From: Saprospiraceae bacterium
Lineage (GTDB): Bacteria > Bacteroidota > Bacteroidia > Chitinophagales > Saprospiraceae
Direction of reading: 5' to 3'
Assembly: GCA_020631355.1 (NCBI GenBank)
Contig: JAHDHL010000022.1
Span: 1-64,000, forward strand
Length of the DNA: 64,000 nucleotides
Shown here: in pieces, positions 9,237-18,397 of the stretch
Position numbering within the stretch: position 1 is the stretch's first letter
Layout of the letters: every line of letters begins with the position of its first letter
Notes under the pieces: model-generated
Database searches by the model: none
What the model was told of the DNA's origin: nothing
What the model saw: the letters and a program-made list of their open reading frames with translations, nothing else
Program-made: the position numbers and the translations under genes

Positions 9237-9905
9237 ATGGCATCCCATCATTTTCAAGTTCAAAAAACTGCTCATTATTATACGATTGGCGAAATAGGTA
9301 AGCATATCCGAAGGGTGGTTTTTGCCCTGCATGGTTATGGTCAGGCCGGAGACCGATTCAGTAGCAAATTTGATGGAATGGATGACGGGGAAACACTCAT
9401 AGTTTGTCCAGAGGGGCTCAATCGATTTTACTGGAAAGACTTTACCGGCGAAGTTGTTGCTTCCTGGATGACCCGTAAGAACAGGGATACGGATATTGCC
9501 GATAATATGAGTTATCTCAATCAGTTATATGATTATATTATCCCTCAACTAAGCGATGATGTTATCGTGACTGTATTTGGGTTTTCACAAGGATGTCCTA
9601 CTGCAAGCAGATGGGTTTCCTCTCAGAAAAAGCCATTCCATCATCTTGTTTTATGGGCCGGACAATTGGCGCATGATGAGGATTATGCCACATCACAATC
9701 CTTCTTCCAAAACAAGCGACTCTTATTCGTATATGGTAATGAGGATGAGTTCCTGATATATGGCTACAAGGAGAAACTATTGGAAAAAGCAGCTGAATCA
9801 GGACTTGAATTCGAAGTAAGGGAATTTGATGGAAAGCATCGTATTGACCGTCAGGTATTAGCGGATATATTCAATGATTTGAAAACAGTCAAAAAACTAT
9901 TCTGA
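9237..9905 (+). CDS. Alpha/beta hydrolase (phospholipase/carboxylesterase type)
   Basis: A 222-residue serine hydrolase. The nucleophile elbow is GFSQG (Ser117), the likely acid is Asp170 in VYGNEDE, and the catalytic His is 201 in GKHRID. The oxyanion strand ALHGYGQAGD comes at residues 30-39. It resembles the YpfH/carboxylesterase 2 group that cleaves short-chain or lysophospholipid esters. The start at 9237 is preferred; an upstream TTG would add nine poorly fitting residues. The 4HBT thioesterase starts one base after its stop, so the two form a tight operon of ester/thioester hydrolases. Confidence 0.85.
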   Translation: MASHHFQVQKTAHYYTIGEIGKHIRRVVFALHGYGQAGDRFSSKFDGMDDGETLIVCPEGLNRFYWKDFTGEVVASWMTRKNRDTDIADNMSYLNQLYDYIIPQLSDDVIVTVFGFSQGCPTASRWVSSQKKPFHHLVLWAGQLAHDEDYATSQSFFQNKRLLFVYGNEDEFLIYGYKEKLLEKAAESGLEFEVREFDGKHRIDRQVLADIFNDLKTVKKLF

Positions 9906-9906
9906 T

Positions 9907-10335
9907 ATGGAATTCAATCCGGAAGACTGGACTGTAGTGGAAGCAGTGGATGTAAGATGGGGTGATATGGATGCATTCAATCATGTCAATAATACCATTT
10001 ATTTCAGGTATTTCGAATCGGCTAGAATCGCCTATTTCAAAAAAGTATTATGGGGAATTGACCAGGATAATCCTGTGGGGCCGATACTGGCACATACCTC
10101 TTGTAGATTCATGCTTCCCGTCACCTATCCCGATCAATTACAAATCGGGATAAGAGCCACCAAGATTGGAAATTCATCCTTGGTACAGGAATACATCGTT
10201 TTTTCGGAAAAACTGGGTGTTGCAGCTACAGGTGATAGTGTGGTAGTTTGTTTTGATTACAACTCGAAACAGAAAATAAATATCCCTGATGACCTTAGAA
10301 AAAGAATCAGGGATGTAGAGATTCTAGAAATCTGA
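9907..10335 (+). CDS. Acyl-CoA thioesterase, 4HBT/YbgC hot-dog family
   Basis: A 142-residue single hot-dog domain. The catalytic segment WGDMDAFNHVNNTIYFRYFE has the Asp/Asn-His-Val-Asn-Asn pattern of the 4-hydroxybenzoyl-CoA thioesterase/YbgC group, followed by the long central helix (ESARIAYFKKV). These enzymes hydrolyse acyl-CoA esters in the cytoplasm. It is cotranscribed with the esterase upstream (1-base gap). Its end overlaps the end of the convergent membrane-protein gene by 12 bases. Confidence 0.9.
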   Translation: MEFNPEDWTVVEAVDVRWGDMDAFNHVNNTIYFRYFESARIAYFKKVLWGIDQDNPVGPILAHTSCRFMLPVTYPDQLQIGIRATKIGNSSLVQEYIVFSEKLGVAATGDSVVVCFDYNSKQKINIPDDLRKRIRDVEILEI

Positions 10336-10995
10336 ATCCAATAACTTCAGCTTCTGATTGGCTTTCCTTGCAGAATTGTACTGTTCCTGTTCAGAAATTG
10401 CTTCCAAAACTTCCTTGGCGAGTAAGATCTCCCCATTCCTTAGATGTGCATTGGCCAGCCACCATTCCGCTAGTTCCTTTGTCGCCAAAACCGTATCCTT
10501 ATCCACGAACTGACTGAGTGTCAGCACCATTGCTTTGGGTGTTTGTTCATCAAATTGTAGGAGTATGGCTTTCAGTCTCTCCTCTCCAGGGGTGAGTACC
10601 CTAGTCGTTTCCCCTCTTAGGATATCCTCAGACATAAAACGGGCATAATTATCCACTGCTGCAAATATCCTTGGTTCCTCCTGTTGTATGATTTGTTCCT
10701 CCTGCTTGGTGAATGTCATGGCAAACAATACAAAGAGAACCATTGCGGCAACTCCCAACATCCATCTCAATCTAGGTATGGCTGTTTTCTGGTTGGCTTG
10801 CCCATCCGTTTTCCGATTCCCCACCATCCAAGTATCCAGAACATGCTCTGTTAATTCATGCTGCCGATATTTCCTGCCGAAAGCAGTATCATTTTCCAGC
10901 TTGTATTGGAACTGTTCCAATTCTTCCGGACTAAGATCGAAGTTTAAGTAACGTTTAATCAATTGCTCTGAGTTGTCGTTTGAAATTCTTGCCAT
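10324..10995 (-). CDS. Single-pass membrane protein, anti-sigma-factor-like
   Basis: About 223 residues. The N-terminal half reads like a Bacteroidota anti-sigma protein without zinc ligands (SEQLIKRYLNFDLSPEELEQF, a short 'L...FE' helix). One membrane span lies at about 78-97 (WMLGVAAMVLFVLFAMTF), and the periplasmic part is helical with TPR-like spacing (ATKELAEWWLANAHLRNGE). No sigma factor gene is adjacent, so the anti-sigma role is only inferred. Either of two close ATGs (10995 or 11013) could start it. Confidence 0.6.
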   Translation of the reverse strand: MARISNDNSEQLIKRYLNFDLSPEELEQFQYKLENDTAFGRKYRQHELTEHVLDTWMVGNRKTDGQANQKTAIPRLRWMLGVAAMVLFVLFAMTFTKQEEQIIQQEEPRIFAAVDNYARFMSEDILRGETTRVLTPGEERLKAILLQFDEQTPKAMVLTLSQFVDKDTVLATKELAEWWLANAHLRNGEILLAKEVLEAISEQEQYNSARKANQKLKLLDSDF

Positions 10996-11372
10996 ATCAC
11001 TGACTTTAATCACACCTAGATATCATCCAACATCAAGATGATGAACAATAGATAGGTTTTGGTTTTTCAAATTGGCAGCCCCTCCTCGGTTAAGGAGGAT
11101 ACTGCCCTGATGTAAATAGTCGTTCATTAAGGGTGGATTGCTGACCAAGTGCATATACTCGACAGCTGTCAGTGTTCGTTCCACAAAATGGAATCAACCC
11201 TTATTGGATAGGTAGCTCCAATTGTAAAGGGTTTTCAATCAAATAGAGTAGGAATTGCAATAATGTGAGTAGAATTTTCCAAAAAAATCAGAAAATTTTC
11301 CAAAAAACCTCACTTGTAGTATAATTGTTAGGAATCAGGTACTTTCTTTAAACCCGTTGGAATTCCAATCCA
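10996..11372. other. Intergenic region with a 21-bp-period direct repeat
   Basis: Contains the 14-bp direct repeat AATTTTCCAAAAAA at 11273-11286 and 11294-11307 and a CCTCCT...AGGAGG hairpin near 11085-11102. No gene is apparent. It is the upstream region of the minus-strand membrane protein and the downstream region of the zinc-ribbon protein. Confidence 0.5.
11273..11307. repeat. Direct repeat AATTTTCCAAAAAA x2, 21-bp period
   Basis: Two identical 14-mers whose starts lie exactly 21 bp (two helical turns) apart. Such spacing is typical of regulators binding one DNA face. Low complexity makes chance possible. Confidence 0.5.
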
Positions 11373-12500
11373 TTACCATAATCCAATGGATTCTTTGGCT
11401 CCATATTCAAGGAATTTTCTGATGGTAGGCCTATCTTTTTGTTCTACGGCTGATTTGATATCCAGCATCGCATTGAAATTAGATGGATCAATCATATCCA
11501 ACTTGTACAAATCAATCAGCTTAATGGCATCCTTGGCATTTTGTCCATGAAGGGAATAACGACTGGCTCCCATGAGATAATGTTGCAAGGCGATGAGCTT
11601 GTATTTCTTATATTTCTTAAAATCATCATGTGCATCCGCATAAAACCAGTACACCCTAGCCTGTTCCACATCCTGTTCATTGTTGGGGTAATGCTGTTCT
11701 ATCTGATCGATTAGTTTCTCGAATTCATTCAATTCCAGATAAGGCCTCAATTTCATGAGTCCTCCAATGATATTCTTGTATTCGGCATCACTGAAACTCG
11801 CATTCGGATGTTCGAGGGCATCAAAAAGGTACTTTTTGGCCACATTAGAATTGGCGCTGGGATTGGATGAATAATAAATTCCCAAATCGGACATCTGCTT
11901 CGGATTCAGATTCCCCTGTCCCAATTGTTCCTTGAGATTATTGATATCGGCTTCGTTCCCCGTAATGACTTTCCTCAGGCTATCAACCAAAGCTTCATTA
12001 TCGGAATTATCCGTTATCGGTGGAGGGGTATCACCATTGTTGGTATCCGTATCAGGATTTTCCTTTAAATCAGTGATGACATGTTCTAAGGAAGCAATCT
12101 TATCGTAAAGGTCTTTTTTCTCCTTGGCAATATCCTCATTCAGTTTCTTGAGTTCTTCCAGTTGTTTGCTGTTATCCGTATCCGGAGTTCCGAAATGGGA
12201 ATAGGCCCACATGGATATGGCTCCGAATGCTGCTGCGATGACACCCCTGCCTATCTTGGATATATTCTGTTGGATGGTTTGTAGGAATCCCTTTGAGATG
12301 GAAACCTTAACCACATCCTTGGAATGTAATTCGCATTCCGTATCCGAACACCAGAAATAACGGTCCTTGGAGCCATCAGGATTGAATTGCTCTGCATCAT
12401 CCCAAAGGATCAAACCATCACAAGAGGGACATCTCACCGAACCCTTCGTCAATACTTCCTGAGCCAGTTTTTCCCTGATGATTTCCTTATTGTCACTCAT
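11373..12500 (-). CDS. Zinc-ribbon, coiled-coil membrane protein of unknown function
   Basis: A 375-residue protein with a visible modular build: an N-terminal zinc ribbon (CPSC at about 24-27 and CSDTEC at about 51-56), one membrane segment (about 84-98, GRGVIAAAFGAISMWAY), a coiled coil (about 113-150), a Thr/Asp/Pro-rich linker, a second coiled coil, and a C-terminal helical repeat region of about 190 residues. The ribbon would be cytoplasmic and the repeats outside if it inserts as a type II protein. No family is recognised. It ends with a helix KFLEYGAKESIGLW. Confidence 0.6.
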   Translation of the reverse strand: MSDNKEIIREKLAQEVLTKGSVRCPSCDGLILWDDAEQFNPDGSKDRYFWCSDTECELHSKDVVKVSISKGFLQTIQQNISKIGRGVIAAAFGAISMWAYSHFGTPDTDNSKQLEELKKLNEDIAKEKKDLYDKIASLEHVITDLKENPDTDTNNGDTPPPITDNSDNEALVDSLRKVITGNEADINNLKEQLGQGNLNPKQMSDLGIYYSSNPSANSNVAKKYLFDALEHPNASFSDAEYKNIIGGLMKLRPYLELNEFEKLIDQIEQHYPNNEQDVEQARVYWFYADAHDDFKKYKKYKLIALQHYLMGASRYSLHGQNAKDAIKLIDLYKLDMIDPSNFNAMLDIKSAVEQKDRPTIRKFLEYGAKESIGLW

Positions 12501-12667
12501 CGTTTCAATTCATTTAGTTTTAAACTCCAGGGTTTTCTATATAGTATGAGGTATGAATTAAGGTTCAATATATGATTTTATATGAATATGAATGGATTAT
12601 AACGCATTTTGATACCTGAATCATGCTGCTTCAATAAACCCTAGCACGCATTTCATGTTACTTTGCT

Positions 12668-13144
12668 ATGAAAACGAAAGAAGTACTCGGTCTCATTTCC
12701 ATCATGTTCATCACATATGCCGCAGCTGCCATCGGTGGATTCGGTATGGGTGATAGTGTTGTAACTTGGTATCCCTCTTTGAATGCTCCATCATTCAAAC
12801 CGCCCAATTGGGTATTCGGTCCGGTATGGTCCATCCTTTATACCCTGATGGGAATTTCCGCTTTCATGGTCTGGAGGAAAGGCTGGAATACCTTTGGTGT
12901 GAAGATGGGTTTGATTCTCTATGGAATACAACTGGTTCTGAATTCCTTGTGGTCCATTATCTTCTTCAATTGGCATATGCTTGGATTTGCTCTTTTTGAG
13001 ATATTGGTGCTGCTTTTCACCATCATACTAACCTATGTGAATTTCAAACGTGTCAGTAACTGGGCTGCTTATCTTCTGATACCATATATCCTTTGGGTTA
13101 CCTTTGCCTCGGTACTCAATGGAGCTTTCTGGGCATTGAACTAA
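12668..13144 (+). CDS. tspO: TspO/MBR family membrane protein
   Basis: A 158-residue five-helix membrane protein. Family landmarks are WYPSLNAPSFKPPNWVFGPVW split over helices 1-2, the SILYTLMGISAFMVW segment, the LNSLWSIIFF motif of helix 3 and the final NGAFWALN. TspO proteins bind porphyrins and act in stress response, tetrapyrrole control and photo-oxidative protection. Length is normal. It converges with the Nudix gene (25-bp gap) and has its own upstream region. Confidence 0.93.
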   Translation: MKTKEVLGLISIMFITYAAAAIGGFGMGDSVVTWYPSLNAPSFKPPNWVFGPVWSILYTLMGISAFMVWRKGWNTFGVKMGLILYGIQLVLNSLWSIIFFNWHMLGFALFEILVLLFTIILTYVNFKRVSNWAAYLLIPYILWVTFASVLNGAFWALN

Positions 13145-13169
13145 TTCTTTTCCCATTCCGGTAACATTA

Positions 13170-13895
13170 TCATACATTAAAATAATCGTCTCCGCCACTC
13201 ACCGGTGGAATCGCGCAGTCTGTATAATGGAATCTGATTTCTTTTTTGAACGGATTCATGGTCATTCTATGCCTCGGTCCATCTTGCGTTATATCTTGGC
13301 TTTCATAGGCTACATCCCCCTTGTATAGCATGTAAACGGTATTCCCTATGGCTTGGGTTACAGGAAGAATACGCTGGGGTATCCGACGGGACAATCTGGT
13401 CTTGGCTTCATTCACATTGGCACAGGTTCGTATCAATTGTATGCTCATGAATGTAGGTGGCATCATTCCCAATTTTCCTTTCTTGAACAGAATCAGGGCT
13501 TCCTCCGGCTCCAACCATTCGTACTGTTTGATTTCACCATCATCAATGATGACTTCCGTCGAATTTTCTTCTACGATACCCATAAAGAACCATGTTGAGA
13601 ATCTTCTGGGTTCGATAGCTGGGGTTGTCCAATGATTGAAATATATCAATTGCTCCCTCTGCATCTGAATTTGTGTTTCCTCCATGGTCTCCCTGATGGC
13701 TGCCAGACAAGCAGCCTCATCCATATCCTGTGATTTTTCGATTTCTTCCGGCTCAACCTTACCACCCGGAAAAACCCATAGTCCACCTGCAAATGCCAGT
13801 GCGCGATTTCGCTTGAGTAGCAAGACTTCCAATTGTCCTGCATCATTATCCCTAATCAACATAATGGTTGCTGCCGGATATAAGTTATCATTCAT
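13170..13895 (-). CDS. Nudix hydrolase, NUDT19-like
   Basis: A 241-residue Nudix protein. The Nudix box is stretched: GGKVEPEE, then an acidic insert, then the helix ACLAAIRETMEETQI carrying RExxEE. An insert inside the box, with the long C-terminal part on phenylalanine- and proline-rich strands, is typical of the NUDT19/RP2 group, which cleaves CoA and acyl-CoA to phospho-pantetheine. Substrate is inferred from that resemblance; other Nudix diphosphates are possible. With the fatty-acid genes elsewhere in this window a CoA-related role fits. Confidence 0.85.
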   Translation of the reverse strand: MNDNLYPAATIMLIRDNDAGQLEVLLLKRNRALAFAGGLWVFPGGKVEPEEIEKSQDMDEAACLAAIRETMEETQIQMQREQLIYFNHWTTPAIEPRRFSTWFFMGIVEENSTEVIIDDGEIKQYEWLEPEEALILFKKGKLGMMPPTFMSIQLIRTCANVNEAKTRLSRRIPQRILPVTQAIGNTVYMLYKGDVAYESQDITQDGPRHRMTMNPFKKEIRFHYTDCAIPPVSGGDDYFNV

Positions 13896-13949
13896 CTTTT
13901 GAATTTAAGCATGATTGAGGCCTGTCCTAATGCCTAACGTAAATATACC

Positions 13950-16322
13950 TTATGAATGATTAGGAATGGTATAGGATATTATCTTATCTGAATAAGGCGT
14001 GACCAATAAAAAACGTTTTCCCAATGCATGCAAGAGAAAAGGGCCATCTCCCCGTAAAGGGAAATCATTCCATAATTCTCCTTTTTCATTCCATAAATAT
14101 ATCTGATGCTTATCATCATTTCCTCCTAAATAAAACTGTCCGTTTATTTCAACAGGAAATATATTGGTCATTCGGTCATTCAATTGAATCGAATGGATCA
14201 ATAAGAAATCATTTTCCTTGTATCCATATATCTCAATTCTGTCCTCCTTTAAAAAAACATATTCCTTTTGTTCTGCACCCATCACATCCAATAATAGGAA
14301 TTCCTTGGAAACTAAGGAATCAAATGCTTGTAAGTGAAATACTTTTCCCAAGGGATTAATTATTTTCAATCTTCCATTTTTCTGATTGAAAACATACCTT
14401 TCTTTCCCTATCACATTAGCATCAACAAAGAATTCATTCTGAAATAATGTGTCTATAAATATAGGTTCAAAAATTTCTTGCGCTTTCCTATCCAAGGCAA
14501 TGAATTCCCTATCCTTATTCAAATAAGTAATTTGCAAATCATTTTCTCCTTGGAGGATGGTTACGGGAAAATCCAAGGCGCCAACATCTATCAAAGGATT
14601 CCAACTCGGCATGGGTTTCATGCCCTTATTCACATCATATCCATATACGTTCCCGTTCTCACATGCAAGAAATGCAAAACGGGATTGGCGATTAGGAATA
14701 TCCACCAATCCTATACCAACACTAGCGGGAGAAGTCAATTCAATCGGAAAATGATGAATGGGTTCCAGTGCTCCATCAAGGATGTAAATTAGGTTTTGGG
14801 TATTGAACAAATAACGGTCATGTTGGGATTTAATATCCTTAAAATGAAATATTTCAGAAATGATTGATTCATTCAATTGGGTATACTCCAATAATTCCCC
14901 TTTCATATCAACCATGAATAATCTATGGGATGCATCCTGGAATATAAGTGCCTCAGATTTTTTAAAAGGCAATTTAAATACATTGCGATTCAATATCGTA
15001 TCAGCATGATAAATCCATGCGGACTGGGTCGTTTCTTCCTTTATTTCATAGGATTCCAATAATACATCTAATTTTGTATTATCCTGTATATCCAACCAAC
15101 CGTGCCTCAATATATTTCCTTGCTCATTTTCAGTAACGACATAATGCAAACTACCATTTAATTCTCTCTCTTTTCTTCGATTTAGCAGATTAATAAATTC
15201 AACATTATTCCCTATATGATTATTGATAATATACTGTTCAAAATATAATTCCAAAGCATTGGAATGAGAGGTGAATATCAAATAATTATTAACGTGGGTA
15301 ACATAAGGCTGTTGTAATCTGGGAACATAAGGAATAAAATCCCTTTCCCCGCACAAATCCTTTACCGGAATTCTCTTGATTGGAAAAATAGGATGTTCCA
15401 CTTCCCTTACGATACCAAATTCAGATTCGATTTGTTTGAGGACTTCCCCTGCATCAGACTGAACATCCACTATCCAAAATAAATAATCCTCTGCTACTTC
15501 ATTCTGCATTAAGAATGTGGCATAAGTATAAGAGGGCTGCTGAGGTAAGAATTGACCAATAACGGATTGCATCAAAATATCCTGCGTTTCATAACTATGG
15601 AATCCGGCATAATTAATCTGGTCAGGAATCATTTTCAACATGGATTCCCAGGTTGTATCCTTATTCGTATTGTAGCGTTTTTCCGGAAATATCCTACCAT
15701 TGAAATAAAAGTCATCAGCATCCTGAATTTCTCCTATCACTCTTGATTCCTTGATGTTCCTGATATTTAGTTTCTCAAAGAATCCAGTACTTAAGCCCCA
15801 ATTAAAATGAGATAAATCTAAATACTGTTCCTGATGTCCCATTCCCAATAGTTCGGGCAAAGCGTCAGTTTCGCCGGCTGTCTTATTGTGAAATGCGAGA
15901 ATGGATTCCTCAATGTAAAATCCCTTTGTCGATGAAATGAATACACCATTCTGATAAGTAAAAAAGACCTTTCCCTTAGCACTATCCTGCAATTCATATA
16001 AAGACCATTGTTGGAATTCCAGTTCCTTGGCTGTCGAATGAGCCAATAGACTATCGAATTGTTCGGATGTAATCCTCTCCAAAGTGATGAATCCGCCATC
16101 CTCCATCTCGGCCCAGATGCGTTCATCCGCATTCAGATGTATATCCTGTTCTTCCAAAAAATCCGATACCCCTTCCAAGGGATGATTTTCTCCATCCCAA
16201 ACGACATCGTTGAGTGTTTGGATGGTTATGCTTGGAAGGGCATCCATCATATTCCGTTCCGTATGGGTACAGGAAGTCCATAGAAAAATGACAGAAAGAG
16301 TAGATAGGAATAGTTGCTTCAT
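13950..16322 (-). CDS. Large lipoprotein, beta-propeller-like C-terminal half
   Basis: About 790 residues starting MKQLFLSTLSVIFLWTSC, a signal peptide with Cys at the expected lipidation site, which supports the start at 16322. The first 400 residues are mixed alpha/beta. The rest alternates short beta strands with motifs such as YGYDVNKG, ITYLNKD and IYLWNEKG, which suggests a beta propeller of degenerate blades. I recognise no named family beyond a general likeness to uncharacterised exported Bacteroidota proteins of the DUF3352 type. It is divergent from the DUF423 gene with only 40 bp between starts. Confidence 0.6.
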   Translation of the reverse strand: MKQLFLSTLSVIFLWTSCTHTERNMMDALPSITIQTLNDVVWDGENHPLEGVSDFLEEQDIHLNADERIWAEMEDGGFITLERITSEQFDSLLAHSTAKELEFQQWSLYELQDSAKGKVFFTYQNGVFISSTKGFYIEESILAFHNKTAGETDALPELLGMGHQEQYLDLSHFNWGLSTGFFEKLNIRNIKESRVIGEIQDADDFYFNGRIFPEKRYNTNKDTTWESMLKMIPDQINYAGFHSYETQDILMQSVIGQFLPQQPSYTYATFLMQNEVAEDYLFWIVDVQSDAGEVLKQIESEFGIVREVEHPIFPIKRIPVKDLCGERDFIPYVPRLQQPYVTHVNNYLIFTSHSNALELYFEQYIINNHIGNNVEFINLLNRRKERELNGSLHYVVTENEQGNILRHGWLDIQDNTKLDVLLESYEIKEETTQSAWIYHADTILNRNVFKLPFKKSEALIFQDASHRLFMVDMKGELLEYTQLNESIISEIFHFKDIKSQHDRYLFNTQNLIYILDGALEPIHHFPIELTSPASVGIGLVDIPNRQSRFAFLACENGNVYGYDVNKGMKPMPSWNPLIDVGALDFPVTILQGENDLQITYLNKDREFIALDRKAQEIFEPIFIDTLFQNEFFVDANVIGKERYVFNQKNGRLKIINPLGKVFHLQAFDSLVSKEFLLLDVMGAEQKEYVFLKEDRIEIYGYKENDFLLIHSIQLNDRMTNIFPVEINGQFYLGGNDDKHQIYLWNEKGELWNDFPLRGDGPFLLHALGKRFLLVTPYSDKIISYTIPNHS

Positions 16323-16345
16323 ATTATCTTGAGTCAATACTTTTG
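16314..16345 (+). promoter_or_regulatory. Promoter for the DUF423 gene
   Basis: TTG (16314-16316), 21-bp spacer, TACTTTTG (16338-16345), matching the Bacteroidota consensus. The gene starts at 16363. Confidence 0.6.
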
Positions 16346-16350
16346 GATAT

Positions 16351-16358
16351 CAAAATTA
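16351..16358 (-). promoter_or_regulatory. -7 box of the divergent lipoprotein gene
   Basis: On the minus strand it reads TAATTTTG, a full TAnnTTTG match, 29 bases before the ATG at 16322. A TTG at normal spacing was not found. It sits inside the leader of the opposite gene. Confidence 0.45.
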
Positions 16359-16362
16359 AGCT

Positions 16363-16788
16363 ATGTTTCCAACAGATAAAAGATGGCTCTTGTTGGCTTG
16401 TATAATGGGTTTTCTTGCAGTGGGCATCGGAGCCTATGGTGCCCATGGCCTGAAAGGCTTTATCCAGAGCGAGGGGCTTCCTCCCGAACGAATCGATATT
16501 TTCAAAACGGGTGTATCCTACCATTTCTACCATACATTTGCCATGTTTTGCGCCATGGTGATTCCCTTTGCGGAAGATAAGTGGAAAAGGTTAGCAGCGC
16601 TACTTTTCTTCATAGGAATCATTTTATTCTCTGGTTCATTATATTTGTTGGCGGTAAGGGAATATGTATTCATTCCGATTAAGATACTGGGTCCAGCCAC
16701 ACCCATTGGAGGATTGTTCTACATGGCTGGTTGGGCTACTCTTTTCCTAGGAATCTGGAAAGGAAAAACCAACAACTCCATCACTTAA
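16363..16788 (+). CDS. DUF423 (YgdD-like) membrane protein
   Basis: A 141-residue protein with four predicted membrane helices. It has the family signature GIGAYGAHGLKGF after helix 1, the YHFYHTFAMF segment, ILFSGSLYLL and the ending GPATPIGGLFYMAGWATLF. The function of DUF423 proteins is unknown; they are small inner-membrane proteins found across bacteria. It probably forms an operon with the M32 carboxypeptidase 33 bases downstream. Confidence 0.9.
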   Translation: MFPTDKRWLLLACIMGFLAVGIGAYGAHGLKGFIQSEGLPPERIDIFKTGVSYHFYHTFAMFCAMVIPFAEDKWKRLAALLFFIGIILFSGSLYLLAVREYVFIPIKILGPATPIGGLFYMAGWATLFLGIWKGKTNNSIT

Positions 16789-16821
16789 GCAATTAACAAA
16801 CCGACCTTAAATCGAAAAAAA

Positions 16822-18318
16822 ATGAAAGGAGACTTTAATGCCTATGTTGCTACCATGAGAAAGATTGCGGATATTTCACATGCCATTTCATTATTGAGTT
16901 GGGACAAGGAAGTCAATATGCCTCCCAATGGAGCAGCTTTCCGAACCCAACAGGTTGCCACCCTATCCGGAATGGCCCATGAAACCTTTACAGCACCTGC
17001 TTTCAAGGAAAATTTGGATGCCTTGTATGAGGTCAGGGAAGACATGGACATTAAATCCCGCAGGAATATAGAAATCACGAAGAAAAAATGGGATAGGGCC
17101 GCATGTTTTACTACGGAGTTCGTGATGAAAAAATCCAAGATTACCTCAGAGGGTTACCATGCATGGCTCAAGGCCAGGGAAGCCAATGATTATGGCTTAT
17201 TCAAGGAAGCCCTTCGTAAGTTGGTGGATATAAAGAAAGAGGAATGTGAGTTGGTCGGATATACAGACCACCCTTATGAAGCCCTCCTCGATGAATACGA
17301 ACCCGGCGCAAAGGTAGCTGATTTGGATACCCTATTCAGTGATGTCCGCAACCAGATGGTGGCATTTTGTAGAAAAATAGCTGATAGCCAACAGGTAGAT
17401 GATTCATTCTTGGTGAAACATTTTGATAAGGATAAGCAATGGGATTTTGGCTTGGACATCCTTAAGGTCATGGGATATGACTTTGATTCCGGTCGTCAGG
17501 ATATATCCCCACATCCTTTCACCACTAATTTTGCTCCTACTGATGTTAGGGTAACGACTAGAATCGACGAACAGAATTTTGGGAGTATGACCTGGAGTTG
17601 TATCCATGAGGGAGGACATGCCCTGTACGAACAAGGACTTCCGTCATCCGAATATGGATTGCCATCAGGTAATGCTGTTTCCTTGGGTATCCATGAATCC
17701 CAATCCCGCTTATGGGAAAACAATGTGGGCCGTAGTTTACCGTTCTGGAATGCACATATGGGTCTCGCCAAGGAATATTTCCCTGAGCAATTGGGTGATG
17801 TTGATTCCAATGCATTCTTCAAGGCCATCAATAAGGTAGTACCGAGTCTGATTCGTGTAGAATCCGATGAATTATATTACCATTTCCATATCCTGATTCG
17901 CTATGAAATCGAAAAGGGATTGTTGGAGGGGAATTACGATATAGATCATCTGAATGAAGTGTGGAATGCGAAGTATAAGGAATACCTAGGTATAGATGTT
18001 CCGAATGATAAGGAGGGCATTCTCCAGGACATCCACTGGGCCTATGGTAGTATCGGATATTTCCCCACTTATTCGCTGGGAAGTTTCTATGCAGCGCAAT
18101 TCTTTGCACAAGCCAAAAAGGATATTCCTGATTTGTTGAGCAAGATGGAAAAAGGAGACACTACCGAACTCCTTGCTTGGCTACGGGAAAATATACATCA
18201 GTATGGCAGTACCTATCCTGCTGAAGAATTATGTAAGAGAATCACAGGTGAGGGCTTGAATTTCAAGTACTTCATGGAGTATGCACAGGAGAAATACGGA
18301 AAGATTTACGCGGTATGA
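16822..18318 (+). CDS. Carboxypeptidase Taq (M32 metallopeptidase)
   Basis: A 498-residue zinc carboxypeptidase of normal length. The zinc motif is HEGGH at 262-266 (CIHEGGHALYEQG), followed by the M32-specific GIHESQSRLWEN. The family signature DVRVTTR lies just upstream. M32 enzymes remove C-terminal residues from peptides with broad specificity in the cytoplasm. The gene ends 21 bases before a bidirectional terminator. Confidence 0.95.
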   Translation: MKGDFNAYVATMRKIADISHAISLLSWDKEVNMPPNGAAFRTQQVATLSGMAHETFTAPAFKENLDALYEVREDMDIKSRRNIEITKKKWDRAACFTTEFVMKKSKITSEGYHAWLKAREANDYGLFKEALRKLVDIKKEECELVGYTDHPYEALLDEYEPGAKVADLDTLFSDVRNQMVAFCRKIADSQQVDDSFLVKHFDKDKQWDFGLDILKVMGYDFDSGRQDISPHPFTTNFAPTDVRVTTRIDEQNFGSMTWSCIHEGGHALYEQGLPSSEYGLPSGNAVSLGIHESQSRLWENNVGRSLPFWNAHMGLAKEYFPEQLGDVDSNAFFKAINKVVPSLIRVESDELYYHFHILIRYEIEKGLLEGNYDIDHLNEVWNAKYKEYLGIDVPNDKEGILQDIHWAYGSIGYFPTYSLGSFYAAQFFAQAKKDIPDLLSKMEKGDTTELLAWLRENIHQYGSTYPAEELCKRITGEGLNFKYFMEYAQEKYGKIYAV

Positions 18319-18339
18319 CCCTAGTGTATCCCAAAGAGA

Positions 18340-18373
18340 AAACCGCTTATTCCAAAGAGGAATAAGCGGTTTA
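18340..18373. terminator. Bidirectional terminator
   Basis: A 14-bp stem AAACCGCTTATTCC/GGAATAAGCGGTTT with a 5-nt loop, between the convergent M32 and AhpC-like genes. The A- and T-rich flanks serve both directions. Confidence 0.88.
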
Positions 18374-18397
18374 TTTATTTCTATTGAATGTTATCCA

